A stretch of 43,101 nt of DNA from an uncultured Myxococcales bacterium (GTDB lineage: Bacteria; Myxococcota_A; UBA9042), in contig CAITYF010000182.1 in the NCBI GenBank assembly GCA_903896545.1, forward strand, positions 1 through 43,101. The letters run 5' to 3'. A program made the position numbers and the translations under genes. Position 1 is the stretch's first letter; each line of letters opens with the position of its first letter. Shown here one piece after another: positions 8,675 through 16,891 of this stretch. The notes beneath the pieces were generated by a model. It ran no database searches. It had not been told where the DNA came from and saw only the letters and a list, made by a program, of their open reading frames with translations.

Positions 8675-10299
8675 TGTCCCTCCTTGCACACCAGTTTGGG
8701 CCCGCAGGGCGTGCCGTTGGGAAAGTTCGTGTGCACGCACCCGTCGGTTTTCAAACAGCCGTCAGCGGTGCACGGGTTGGCGTCGTCGCATCTCGTGGCG
8801 GGCTGCAGCGTGCACGCGCCACTGCTCGCACACGTAGGGCTGCCCCAGCGGTCGACGCGCGCGAGCCAGGTGTCGTGCTGGCCTCCCACGCCAATCACGC
8901 CGGCAACGCCGAGCGTGCCGTCCGGTAGCGCCACGAGAGCGTGGGGATAGCCCAGCAGTCCAGTCGCAAAGCCGCGATCATCGCCAAGAAACGAGCGCGC
9001 GGTCAGGACACGCCAAGGCGCGGGCTCGCCGACGACGACTTCCGCCGCCGCAAGAACGAGATCCTGCCCCGGCACACGCACGAGCGCTTGCGGATACCAG
9101 CCCAGCGCCGAGGTCGCCTGCCACACGACGGCGCCCGAAGCGTTCAGTCCAACCCACCACACCCGCGACTTCTCCGGCGGCGGCAGCCCGTAGAACGGCT
9201 GCGTATCCAGCGCGCCCAGCGCGACAAAGCCGCCATCAGGCAGCGCCACGACGTGTCGGAGCGCGCCGAACAGGCCATCGGGTGGCGTCAACTCGACGTT
9301 CCAGTTCACGTCGGTTGCGGGTCCGGCAAGCTGCACGGCCCAACCGCGCTGCACGTTCTGCCCGTCATCGGTCTCCTGCCCAACAGCAACCCAGGTCGGT
9401 GCCTCGGTCGGCAGTGCCGTGACACCCCAAAGCGTCGACTGTGCCGGAAGGTTTGGTGACAGCGCGATCTTCCAACCCGGCGTTGCATCCGGGTTGAACC
9501 GCGCCAAGAGCGCCTTCGACTCGACGTGCCCAACGGCCAGCAGGCTACCGTCCGTTGCACGCGCAACGGCCGCCAAACCGTGATTGCCCGCGATGCTCAT
9601 GTGGTGAACTTCCGGCGTATCGTCCGTTGCCTTGACCCAGATCCACCGCGCCCAGGTTGGCGGATTCGGCTCAAGCGGCGCCGACTGCCCCCGGCGTTCG
9701 CCCACCGCGAGGAAACCGCCATCTTTGAGCGGCGCAACGGCAAAAATCAGGTCGTCGTGGTTGAGGTCCTCCTGCAGCCACTTGGGCATCGCCATTTGCG
9801 CCTGCATGGTACCGGTTGCGGAGACGCGGATCAGATAGTTATCGTTGTCGTTCACACCGCGAAGCGCGTTGCCAAATGCGATGAGGTCGCCGTTCTGGTC
9901 CTGAACCATCGAGGTCGCCGTGTCCAAGCCGCCCGGCTGCGCGGAGACGGACGCGGACCAGAGCTTCGCCGCGCCCACGCACTTGCCGGCGACGCACATC
10001 GCCTCTTCGACGCACGGGCCGGCTTCGCAATGCGTGGCGTCGCGCGGGGCGTGCACGCAGCCGTCGACCGGATCGCAGGTGTCGAGCGTGCACTGCTCGC
10101 CGTCGTCGCAATTCGGCTGACCGACACACATGCCGCAGTCCGACGGGCACGTGAGCGCGCTCTCGCCCGCTTCGCAACTGCCGTCACCGCAGGTCGCGAA
10201 TGCACTGGCCTCAGGCACAGAGGGACTTCCGCAGCCAAACGCAAGCGTCATCAAAGAGGCGGAGAGGCGGAGGCGGAGATCACGCACGAAGGGACTCAC
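8659..10299 (-). CDS. Lipoprotein with beta-propeller flanked by Cys modules
   Basis: The product has 546 aa. I chose the GTG at 10299 because it overlaps the TGA of the upstream gene in the four bases GTGA, and because the resulting N-terminus ends in a lipobox (AFGC). The frame extends about 31 codons further upstream, but that part lies inside the neighbouring gene. Residues about 35-110 contain Cys modules (CGDGSCEAGE, CDDGEQCTLDTC). The middle holds repeats such as DGGFLAVGE, DGSLLAVGHVE and DGGFVALGAL, typical of WD/delta-60-like propellers. The last 60 residues return to Cys modules (CDDANPCTADGC). The layout is Cys block, propeller, Cys block. It is the middle gene of a three-gene overlapping operon and is presumably surface exposed. 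Confidence 0.85.
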   Translation of the reverse strand: MSPFVRDLRLRLSASLMTLAFGCGSPSVPEASAFATCGDGSCEAGESALTCPSDCGMCVGQPNCDDGEQCTLDTCDPVDGCVHAPRDATHCEAGPCVEEAMCVAGKCVGAAKLWSASVSAQPGGLDTATSMVQDQNGDLIAFGNALRGVNDNDNYLIRVSATGTMQAQMAMPKWLQEDLNHDDLIFAVAPLKDGGFLAVGERRGQSAPLEPNPPTWARWIWVKATDDTPEVHHMSIAGNHGLAAVARATDGSLLAVGHVESKALLARFNPDATPGWKIALSPNLPAQSTLWGVTALPTEAPTWVAVGQETDDGQNVQRGWAVQLAGPATDVNWNVELTPPDGLFGALRHVVALPDGGFVALGALDTQPFYGLPPPEKSRVWWVGLNASGAVVWQATSALGWYPQALVRVPGQDLVLAAAEVVVGEPAPWRVLTARSFLGDDRGFATGLLGYPHALVALPDGTLGVAGVIGVGGQHDTWLARVDRWGSPTCASSGACTLQPATRCDDANPCTADGCLKTDGCVHTNFPNGTPCGPKLVCKEGQCESN

Positions 10300-11177
10300 C
10301 ACGGCGCCCCCGCAACCAGAGTCCAACCGCCAGCATTCGGCACGCCGAGGACTTGTACGGACGGATCGACCCGTTCGCGCGGCCAAAACCAAGCAGTCAA
10401 TGCACCGACGGCGCCAAGCGCGCAGACGACGCCGCCCAGATTCTGACGAAACGCGATCGCTTCGCCTGCTTTCACCGCTGCGGCGCGGTCGGCGTACCCG
10501 TCCACCTTGCCACCGGTGAAGCCAGGAGACATCGTCGCGACAAAGTCACTTCGCTCCCACGTCGCGACGGCGAGGAGTCCCGCCCCCACAAGCGCCGCAC
10601 CCGATGCGCCCCAAAGCATCGCCTGCCGCAGTCGCGAAAGCGCGGGCGGCGGAACGGACGCGACCGGCGCTTGAATGGACGGGACGATCGGAGTTGTCGG
10701 CGGCACTTCAACCACTGGAGGCACGGCGGGAGTCACGGCAACCGACAGGGGAGCGGGCGTGGGCGGTTCCGGTTCCCGCTCGGCACGTGGCGCGACTCGA
10801 CCGCGCAAGGCGGCACGGACTTGCGCCAGATAGACCACCGCCTTTTCACGCAAAGCGCGGTCGGCTGTTTCCAACTGCAGAAATGCCACGTAACGCACTT
10901 CTGCCAGGTCCAATTGACCATCCAACTGCAGGCTCCGCGCTGATCCCCACAGAAATGCCCCGTCGCCGGGATCCAACTGGTGCGCGCGAAAATACAAGTC
11001 GGCCGCGCGCTTCTGATCGCCTGCTTGGTACGCGGCATGCGCCTCATTGGCCAGACGCACGACGGCGCGGTTGGGAGGTGCAGAAGGTCGTGCAAACGCG
11101 TTCGAGGAAAATGCCAAGAGAACGACCAGATAGCCGACGGCAATGCAGAGTGGAATCGGCAGTAAGCGGGCTTGCAT
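10296..11177 (-). CDS. TPR-containing envelope protein with C-terminal membrane segments
   Basis: The product has 293 aa from ATG 11177; a GTG six codons upstream (11195) is an alternative, and neither has a clear ribosome site. The N-terminal hydrophobic stretch ends in SSNAFA, a signal-peptidase I site. Residues about 40-110 form two TPR-like helix pairs (ANEAHAAYQAGDQKRAADLY, AHQLDPGDGAFLWGSAR). A Pro/Val-rich linker of about 50 residues follows. There are two hydrophobic helices, near residues 188-210 and 245-266, with WFWPRER after the second. This layout is common in myxobacterial envelope proteins encoded beside lipoproteins. It is the first gene of the operon, so it may help place or assemble the two lipoproteins. 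Confidence 0.82.
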   Translation of the reverse strand: MQARLLPIPLCIAVGYLVVLLAFSSNAFARPSAPPNRAVVRLANEAHAAYQAGDQKRAADLYFRAHQLDPGDGAFLWGSARSLQLDGQLDLAEVRYVAFLQLETADRALREKAVVYLAQVRAALRGRVAPRAEREPEPPTPAPLSVAVTPAVPPVVEVPPTTPIVPSIQAPVASVPPPALSRLRQAMLWGASGAALVGAGLLAVATWERSDFVATMSPGFTGGKVDGYADRAAAVKAGEAIAFRQNLGGVVCALGAVGALTAWFWPRERVDPSVQVLGVPNAGGWTLVAGAPW

Positions 11178-11565
11178 GGCGACGAAAAAGGGCACTGCTG
11201 GCTCGTTGCGTCAAGGTCCTTAGGACGTAGACAGTGTGCTGGGCACGCTGCCCGGATGCAAGACGGAATTCGAGTGAGACACTACTGTCTCGGTGTCTCG
11301 CATGCCTCAGAAGCGGTCTACACACCCGTTTCGAGCCGCGCTAGCGATTCAGGTCGCGGCAAAAATTCTGGCGCATGCGAGCCACCGGGAGACCAGCTTG
11401 CGGCGACAGCAGCATAAACATTTGATACCATTGATATTCCCTCGGCAGCCACGCAGTCTTTCCGTCGAGCACGCGAACCAAACCGCGCCGCAGCTTACCT
11501 CGGTGTCGTTGCCCGGCGTTCGTTCCTCCTTGACCCCCTCCTCCGCCGCGTCCACACTTCTACAC
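11178..11565. other. Divergent intergenic region between TPR operon and kinase gene
   Basis: These 388 bp contain no convincing gene. They hold the GAGACA/TGTCTC repeat (listed separately) and, near 11411-11432, a short AT-rich stretch with the direct repeat TTGATA-CCA-TTGATA. TTGCGG (11398-11403) and TTTGAT (11421-11426), 17 bases apart, could be a weak promoter for the kinase. The kinase frame is open from 11293, but residues encoded before 11566 look non-coding in composition (Ser/Arg/His/Gln-rich), so I leave them out of the gene. Confidence 0.5.
11276..11299. promoter_or_regulatory. GAGACA/TGTCTC inverted repeat, candidate operator
   Basis: GAGACA (11276-11281) and TGTCTC (11286-11291) are perfect inverted half-sites four bases apart. 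A third TGTCTC follows at 11294-11299, eight bases after the second. The element lies between the divergently transcribed TPR/lipoprotein operon and the kinase gene. No binding protein can be named from sequence. Confidence 0.45.
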
Positions 11566-13014
11566 ATGCCCGTCGCGCTCGCCGACATCGCACCTACACG
11601 AATCCGCCTTTGCCCCAAATGCGGCGCAACCACGCAGGCAGGGATTTGCCCAGCGGACACGACGGCGACCGTCGACCTGCAGGCGTTTGAAACGGCGAAC
11701 TGGCAGCTGAAGCCAGGGCAAATTGTGGCGGGGAAATACCGTGTCACGTCTGAAATCGCCCGAGGCGGTCACGGCACCGTGTATCGTGCGGAACACCTGC
11801 TCGGACTCGGCACGGTCGCGCTGAAACTGCCCGGACGCGAGACCATGGACGTCGTCGACTTGCGGCGGTTCTTCCGCGAGGCTCAAGTCTCCGCACGGCT
11901 CACCGGCGCGCACACGGCGCGTGTCTTTGACGTGGGTCAGACCGACGAAGGCGCGCTTTATCTGGCGATGGAATTCGTCGACGGCCCCACTTTGGAGACC
12001 GTGCTGCGCCATTTACACAATGAGAACAAAGTGACGACGGAGTCCGAGGCGACGCGAATCGCGCTCGACGTACTGGACGGCCTGACGGAAGCCCACGGTT
12101 GCGGCCTGGTGCACCGCGACTTGAAGCCGTCCAATATTGCGATTCGCCGCGCGGACGGTGCCGTCAAGATTCTGGATTTTGGTTTGGCCCTGGTGCACGA
12201 CTCTTCGCTCACGCCCAACGAACGCGCGATGGGCACGCCGCACTACATGAGCCCCGAGCAATGCCAAGGCGGCGAAGTCGATGCGCGCGCAGATCTGTAC
12301 GCGCTGGGCGTGATTCTGTATCGGATGCTCGCCGGCAAGCTGCCCTTCGTCGGCGACGGCACAATGGCGGTGCTTTGGGGCCACGTACACCGTCCCGTGC
12401 CGGACGTCGCCAGTCACGCGCAGACTCCAGTCTCTCCCGCGCTTGCACAAGTAGTCATGCGGGCCCTCGCCAAGCGTCCCGATCGGCGCTTTGCCTCCGC
12501 CGCCGCGATGCGCGAGGCGCTGGCGCGTGCAGTCACGGGCCCAGCAGACGTTGTCGCCGCGGATTGGGCAAACTACCCCGATGTGCACGTCACAGAAAGT
12601 GAAGGTGACGCGACCGCTTCCGCGAGCGGGGTCGATCGCGCTTCCGTTCCGGGCCCCGCGTACAAGTCGCGATTCGTCGCTGGCTGGGCGCTCCTGGGCG
12701 CTACGGCCGCTATCTTTGCGTTGGCTACCCGCGCCGAACGTCACTCGCCGACGTCCGGGCCGGAGGAGGTGGGGACACTCTCGACTGCAGTCGCTACGGT
12801 TATGCCAGCTGCGGCCGAAGTGCGTGGGCCTGTCGCACCGAGTGTCCCAGCGCCTCAGGCGGCGACGCCGACCGTTCAGGCTACTGCCGAGACACACGCA
12901 CCGGTGCGGGAAACCGAGAGGCCGCGGCCCGTGCACCATCGGACCGCGGGTCGTGGGGCGGGCCATGAAGGCGCGCTGCGTCCGGACTGGAAGAAGCCCC
13001 TGTTGCCGCAATAG
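11566..13014 (+). CDS. Membrane-anchored Ser/Thr protein kinase with N-terminal zinc-ribbon-like motif
   Basis: The product has 482 aa from ATG 11566. The N-terminus carries CPKCG-x-C-type cysteines (RLCPKCGATTQAGICPAD), a short zinc-ribbon-like lead common in myxobacterial kinases. The Hanks-type kinase domain spans residues about 55-325 with all key elements: the glycine loop (ARGGHGTVYRAE), VALK Lys87, HRDLKPSN with catalytic Asp185, DFG Asp204, and the activation segment ending GTPHYMSPEQ. One membrane helix lies near residues 370-390, followed by about 90 residues rich in Pro, Ala and Thr that should be outside the inner membrane. It is therefore a receptor-like kinase with a cytoplasmic catalytic domain. 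The start lacks a clear ribosome site. The FHA-sigma54 activator gene begins 21 bases downstream and is the obvious candidate partner. Confidence 0.93.
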   Translation: MPVALADIAPTRIRLCPKCGATTQAGICPADTTATVDLQAFETANWQLKPGQIVAGKYRVTSEIARGGHGTVYRAEHLLGLGTVALKLPGRETMDVVDLRRFFREAQVSARLTGAHTARVFDVGQTDEGALYLAMEFVDGPTLETVLRHLHNENKVTTESEATRIALDVLDGLTEAHGCGLVHRDLKPSNIAIRRADGAVKILDFGLALVHDSSLTPNERAMGTPHYMSPEQCQGGEVDARADLYALGVILYRMLAGKLPFVGDGTMAVLWGHVHRPVPDVASHAQTPVSPALAQVVMRALAKRPDRRFASAAAMREALARAVTGPADVVAADWANYPDVHVTESEGDATASASGVDRASVPGPAYKSRFVAGWALLGATAAIFALATRAERHSPTSGPEEVGTLSTAVATVMPAAAEVRGPVAPSVPAPQAATPTVQATAETHAPVRETERPRPVHHRTAGRGAGHEGALRPDWKKPLLPQ

Positions 13015-13035
13015 CCGGCGTCTCCTGGAGTTCGC

Positions 13036-14439
13036 ATGCCCAACACGCCGCACCCCGCCGTCACAACGACCAATCCGACACCGCACGCGTCCTCCGTGCA
13101 CGCGCGTCAGTCGCGACGTGGCTGGCGGTTGCACGTGCTCTGCTCGCCGGATCCGAACTGGCGCGGTCAGGTCGTGGATCTCTTGCCGGGCGCGACAACC
13201 ATGGGCCGTCAGGATGCCGATTGGGTCTTTGCCGATCCCGCTCTCTCGCGTCGGCACGCGCGCGTGCAAACTGCGGAGGACGGCGTCTGGCTGGTCGATG
13301 AAGGCAGCCGAAACGGCACGTTTGTCGCTGGCCAGCGCACCCAGCACGCGCAGCTGGGTGACGGTGCAGTCTTGCGCTTGGGCGGCAGCGTGCTCGTGCT
13401 GGAAGCTGACGGTGGGCTCGCCAAGGACCACAGCGAGCCGACAGCGAATCTGCCTGGCCGTACCGAACAGGCGCGAACGCTGCGTTTTGAAGTTGGGATC
13501 GCCGCGACCCAGTCGATGCACGTTTTGCTCCACGGTGAAACCGGGACAGGCAAGGAGCACGCGGCCTTGGAAATTCATCGACTTTCAGGTCGTCACGGCC
13601 CCGTGGTGCTGTTCAACGTAGCGGCCGTACCCACCGAGCTTTTTGAGGCGGAGCTCTTCGGGCACATCGCCGGCGCGTTCACCGGCGCCTCGGCTGCGCG
13701 GCTCGGACGGATTCGAGAGGCTCAGAAGGGCACGCTCGTGCTCGATGAAATCGGCGAATTGCCGTTTGCGTTGCAAGCCAAGTTGCTGCGCGTTCTGGAA
13801 GAGCGCGTGATTCGCCCAGTTGGCGCGAGTCAGGACATCCCGATCGACGTGCGCTTTGTCGCCTCGACCAACGCGGACCTGCAACGGCTGGTTGATCAGG
13901 GCAAATTCCGCCGTGACCTGCTGGCGCGCCTGCGGGTCAACACTGTCCACTTGTCGCCCATTGCGGCGCGGCGCGGCGATTTGCTGGACTTGGCCGACGC
14001 TGTTTGTCCATTGGTGGAGGCGGGCCAACCGGTGCCTTGGTCTGCCAAGCTGACGCCAGATGCAGCGCAAGCCTTGGTGCTGTACGACTGGCCGGACAAC
14101 CTGCGCATGGTACGTGGCTGCCTCACACGCGCGGCGGCGCTGGCGAAAGACGATCGCGTGGGCCTCGAACACTTGCCGCAAGAAGTCACCACAGCGCTCA
14201 ATCGCGTCACGCACACCCCGCGATCGGACGTCGCAGAGAAGAAGCGGCCCACGGCGTCGCGTCTGCGTGCCGCCCTCGGCAAGTTTCGCGGCAACGTGGA
14301 CACGCTAGCGCGTGACTTTGGCGTGCACCGGCGGCAGGTCTACCGTTGGCTGGATTACGCGGGCATCGATCAAGCCGAACTTCGTGCAGCGCGGCAGGAG
14401 CCCGAAGAACCCGATATTGACGCGCCCGGCAAGGGCTAG
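13036..14439 (+). CDS. FHA-domain sigma-54-dependent transcriptional activator
   Basis: The product has 467 aa from ATG 13036, preceded by GGAG. Residues about 30-125 are an FHA domain, a phosphothreonine reader (GRQDADWVFADPALSRRHAR, then EGSRNGTFVAG). The AAA+ sigma-54 interaction domain follows, with Walker A GETGTGKE (residues 167-174), the sigma-54 contact loop GAFTGA (213-218), Walker B LVLDEIGE (Asp237, Glu238) and a YDWPDNLR sensor region where most relatives have WPGNVR. The C-terminal roughly 50 residues form a Fis-type helix-turn-helix (VDTLARDFGVHRRQVYRWL). All parts needed for an active enhancer-binding protein are present. Probable regulation is by phosphopeptide binding at the FHA domain, with the adjacent kinase as likely writer. 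Target promoters are not evident in this window. Confidence 0.93.
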   Translation: MPNTPHPAVTTTNPTPHASSVHARQSRRGWRLHVLCSPDPNWRGQVVDLLPGATTMGRQDADWVFADPALSRRHARVQTAEDGVWLVDEGSRNGTFVAGQRTQHAQLGDGAVLRLGGSVLVLEADGGLAKDHSEPTANLPGRTEQARTLRFEVGIAATQSMHVLLHGETGTGKEHAALEIHRLSGRHGPVVLFNVAAVPTELFEAELFGHIAGAFTGASAARLGRIREAQKGTLVLDEIGELPFALQAKLLRVLEERVIRPVGASQDIPIDVRFVASTNADLQRLVDQGKFRRDLLARLRVNTVHLSPIAARRGDLLDLADAVCPLVEAGQPVPWSAKLTPDAAQALVLYDWPDNLRMVRGCLTRAAALAKDDRVGLEHLPQEVTTALNRVTHTPRSDVAEKKRPTASRLRAALGKFRGNVDTLARDFGVHRRQVYRWLDYAGIDQAELRAARQEPEEPDIDAPGKG

Positions 14440-14458
14440 GCGTTGAGCGCTTATCGGG

Positions 14459-15826
14459 CTAGCCAACGTCTGGCCGCAGCTTCTCGACGCGGCAATCCAA
14501 GGCGCCGTCGCCCAGCAACACTTCCACTGCTTGCCCCAATGCGATGCCCCGCACCGACTGCAGCGCCTCGCGCGTTCCGGTGCGGCGAACGATGCCGTAA
14601 CCGCGCTTGAGGGCCGACCGAGGGCTCAGCGCAGTGAGTACCGCCGTCTTGCGCTCCAGTCGTTCGCGCTTGGCGCGCACAAGGGCCTCGCGCACGGCCA
14701 GAAGCCGCGCTTGCAGGCCGTCGAGCTTGCGCTGTTGCGTCGCGAGTTTGCGCAGCGGGTGCGCCTGCGTCAGCCGTTGATGGCGGTTGGCCAAAATTCT
14801 GTGGCGATCCGCGACTTGCCTTTGCGCGGCGGCCGTCATGCGACGCGTCAGTTCGTCCAGCCGCAGAAACCGCGGCCCGGTAAGCTGATCGCCCTGGCCC
14901 AGACGCCCCAAACGCTGGTTCAACAGCGCACGCTCCGTACGAATTTGCTTCTTGACCACGCGGGCCATGCGACCGCGCGCGTCCACCACCTGCCAATGCA
15001 AATCGGCCAAACGCGGCACAACCGTCTCGGCCGCCACGGACGGCGTCGGCGCGCGCAAATCGGCCGCGAGATCGCTCAGCATCGTATCGACTTCGTGGCC
15101 GACGGCACTCACGATCGGCGTTCGACACGCTGCAACCGCGCGCACAACCCGCTCTTCATTGAACGCCCACAGATCTTCCAGCGAACCGCCGCCGCGCCCT
15201 GCAATGATCACGTCGCACAAACCCGATTTGTCCAGCAGTTCGATCGCCTGCGCGATGCTTTCCGCCGCGCCTTCGCCTTGAACTTTACAGGGCGCCACGA
15301 TGACACGTACCGGAAAGCGGTCGTTCAGCACGCGCACCATGTCGCGCAGCGCCGCGCCCGTCGGGGAAGTGGCCATGCCGACGACCTTGGGCAAGTACGG
15401 CAGCGCGATCTTGCGGCTTTGGTCAAAGAGCCCTTCCGCGGTCAGCTTCTCTTTCAGCGCCTGCAGGGCGGCAAATCGCTGGCCAAGTCCCGCGGGCTCG
15501 ACGTTTGTCGCGTTCAGCGCGTACGTCCCCGCTTGCACCCACACGTCGACCTTGCCGGTCACGACAACCTGCTGGCCATCGCGCACGTCGGTCGTCAGGC
15601 GATCCACAGTCGATCGCCACACGGTCACGCGGATCTTGGAGCCCGCGTCTTTCAGGTCAAAGTACAAGTGGCCGCTGGAAAAACGCGCGCCAGACACCTC
15701 GCCTTCCACGCGCAGTTCGCGCATGGGCGCAAGCGCCACGCGAATGCGTTCGTTCAGAGCCGTGACGGTGATGGCGGGAAGGGGCTGCACGCACCGCAGC
15801 GTATGCCACGGAGGACGCGTGTTCAA
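14459..15826 (-). CDS. xseA: Exodeoxyribonuclease VII large subunit
   Basis: With XseB, this subunit forms the bidirectional single-strand DNA exonuclease VII used in repair and recombination. The frame encodes 455 aa, a normal family length. Residues about 17-115 form the OB-fold (VEGEVSGARFSSGHLYFDLKD). The catalytic domain shows SPTGAALRD, the GRGGGSLEDLWAFNEE motif and the GHEVDTMLSDLAADLRAPTPS motif, followed by the long coiled-coil region. The first possible start is TTG at 15826, three bases after the stop of the upstream gene; GTG at 15790 fits the usual N-terminus of the family better, and neither has a good ribosome site. Its end is 19 bases from the convergent activator gene. No xseB is visible nearby. 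Confidence 0.95.
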   Translation of the reverse strand: MNTRPPWHTLRCVQPLPAITVTALNERIRVALAPMRELRVEGEVSGARFSSGHLYFDLKDAGSKIRVTVWRSTVDRLTTDVRDGQQVVVTGKVDVWVQAGTYALNATNVEPAGLGQRFAALQALKEKLTAEGLFDQSRKIALPYLPKVVGMATSPTGAALRDMVRVLNDRFPVRVIVAPCKVQGEGAAESIAQAIELLDKSGLCDVIIAGRGGGSLEDLWAFNEERVVRAVAACRTPIVSAVGHEVDTMLSDLAADLRAPTPSVAAETVVPRLADLHWQVVDARGRMARVVKKQIRTERALLNQRLGRLGQGDQLTGPRFLRLDELTRRMTAAAQRQVADRHRILANRHQRLTQAHPLRKLATQQRKLDGLQARLLAVREALVRAKRERLERKTAVLTALSPRSALKRGYGIVRRTGTREALQSVRGIALGQAVEVLLGDGALDCRVEKLRPDVG

Positions 15827-15829
15827 GGG

Positions 15830-16690
15830 CTACAGTGCGGTGCCAAGAGGCTGAACCGCGCTCAACTCCAGATCGTGGCGAATTCGCTCAATTTCGGCCA
15901 ATCGCAGGCGGTAGTGCCCTTCCACGTTGTAGGTCGAGAGCACCTGCTCACGCGCCACACGATCCACCGGGTCCATCGTGATGACCATGGGCACGCCGTC
16001 ATTGTCGACCACGTCGCTCACCACGGCGGGCAGCAGCCGCTTCGCGCCGCGCTTGCGCTGCAAGAGCACGATGTCGCCGCCCTCCAGATTATCACGCGCG
16101 CCGTCCAGCACCTGCGCGTACGTCGTCAGGAAGATCTGCAGGTTCTCCGCAGTCAACGCGCGGCGGCGTTCATCGCCCGTCAGCGTCGGTTTGTCACGCA
16201 GACCATACAGCTGCGGCGCCCGGGCGCGGTGGCGCGGCAACGCTTGGCGCAAACTCAGGATGCGCTCCAAGCCGCGGTCGACGAGGTCGATGCCCGAACC
16301 TTTGTTGGCGCGGCTGTCATCCACCGGCAATGACGAGGCGGAAACCTTGCGCGCGAGGTGATCACGACCGGCAGCCAGGAGCGCCTGTGCGACGGGATCC
16401 GCCGCGATCGCCACCGCGAGGCGCGCGGGCGCCGCTACCGCCGCCGGACCACCAGGCTGAAGTCCCGCAGCAAGCCCAGCGGCAACAGGCGCTTGCGTGC
16501 CTTTCGCCTTGGCGTCGTCGGCGTGGTTCGCGTGAATGTGCTTGCCTGCAGCCAGATCTTGCGCAACGACCCGCAGCGACAGCCAGGCGGCGCCAACGGC
16601 CACCACCGCGAGCAGCAGCAACGTCGTCAAACGCCGCATGTCGCGACGCTTTTTGCTGCCCAGCACTGGTCCGGTCGCGATGTAGCGCAT
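15830..16690 (-). CDS. Membrane-anchored or exported protein, possibly a degenerate DUF1287-like domain
   Basis: The product has 286 aa from ATG 16690; ATG 16639, directly before MRRLTTLLLLAVVAVGAAW, is an alternative. A hydrophobic helix near residues 18-40 is an anchor or uncleaved signal, followed by an Ala/Gly/Pro-rich linker to about residue 100. The C-terminal half (GIDLVDRGLERI, LQIFLTTYAQVL, LEGGDIVLL, PAVVSDVVDNDGVPMVI, VEGHYRL) resembles in order and spacing the DUF1287 family of cell-wall-associated NlpC/P60-like proteins as I recall it. The cysteine and histidine normally expected in that family are not seen, so activity is doubtful. The stop lies three bases before the possible xseA TTG start, implying co-transcription. 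The family call is tentative; the gene itself is well supported. Confidence 0.7.
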   Translation of the reverse strand: MRYIATGPVLGSKKRRDMRRLTTLLLLAVVAVGAAWLSLRVVAQDLAAGKHIHANHADDAKAKGTQAPVAAGLAAGLQPGGPAAVAAPARLAVAIAADPVAQALLAAGRDHLARKVSASSLPVDDSRANKGSGIDLVDRGLERILSLRQALPRHRARAPQLYGLRDKPTLTGDERRRALTAENLQIFLTTYAQVLDGARDNLEGGDIVLLQRKRGAKRLLPAVVSDVVDNDGVPMVITMDPVDRVAREQVLSTYNVEGHYRLRLAEIERIRHDLELSAVQPLGTAL

Positions 16691-16805
16691 GATCGACGGG
16701 ATCGCCTTGCTTGCATCGATCGCCGCCCCGATGGCAGCGTCTGGCAAGTGGGCGTTGTCCGTACCGACCGGAGCGATTCGCGTCAACGCGTGTAGGCTAA
16801 CAGAC

Positions 16806-16825
16806 TGTTTGCACTGGTGTTTGCA
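16806..16825. repeat. TGTTTGCA direct repeat, candidate regulator site
   Basis: TGTTTGCA occurs at 16806-16813 and again at 16818-16825, separated by CTGG, a 12-base period that places both copies on nearly the same face of the helix. It lies about 120 bp upstream of the ATG at 16690. The binding factor is unknown. Confidence 0.45.
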
Positions 16826-16891
16826 AAATCCACACGCCGATCCTGCGGCAAGACAGCGCGACAAGTGATCGAAAAGCAAAGTTACGCGGCG

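Noticed and set aside
14531..16333. 600-codon plus-strand frame across xseA and the DUF1287-like gene
   Set aside because: It covers two genes on the other strand, one of them certain (xseA), and its product is Arg/His/Gln-rich without features.
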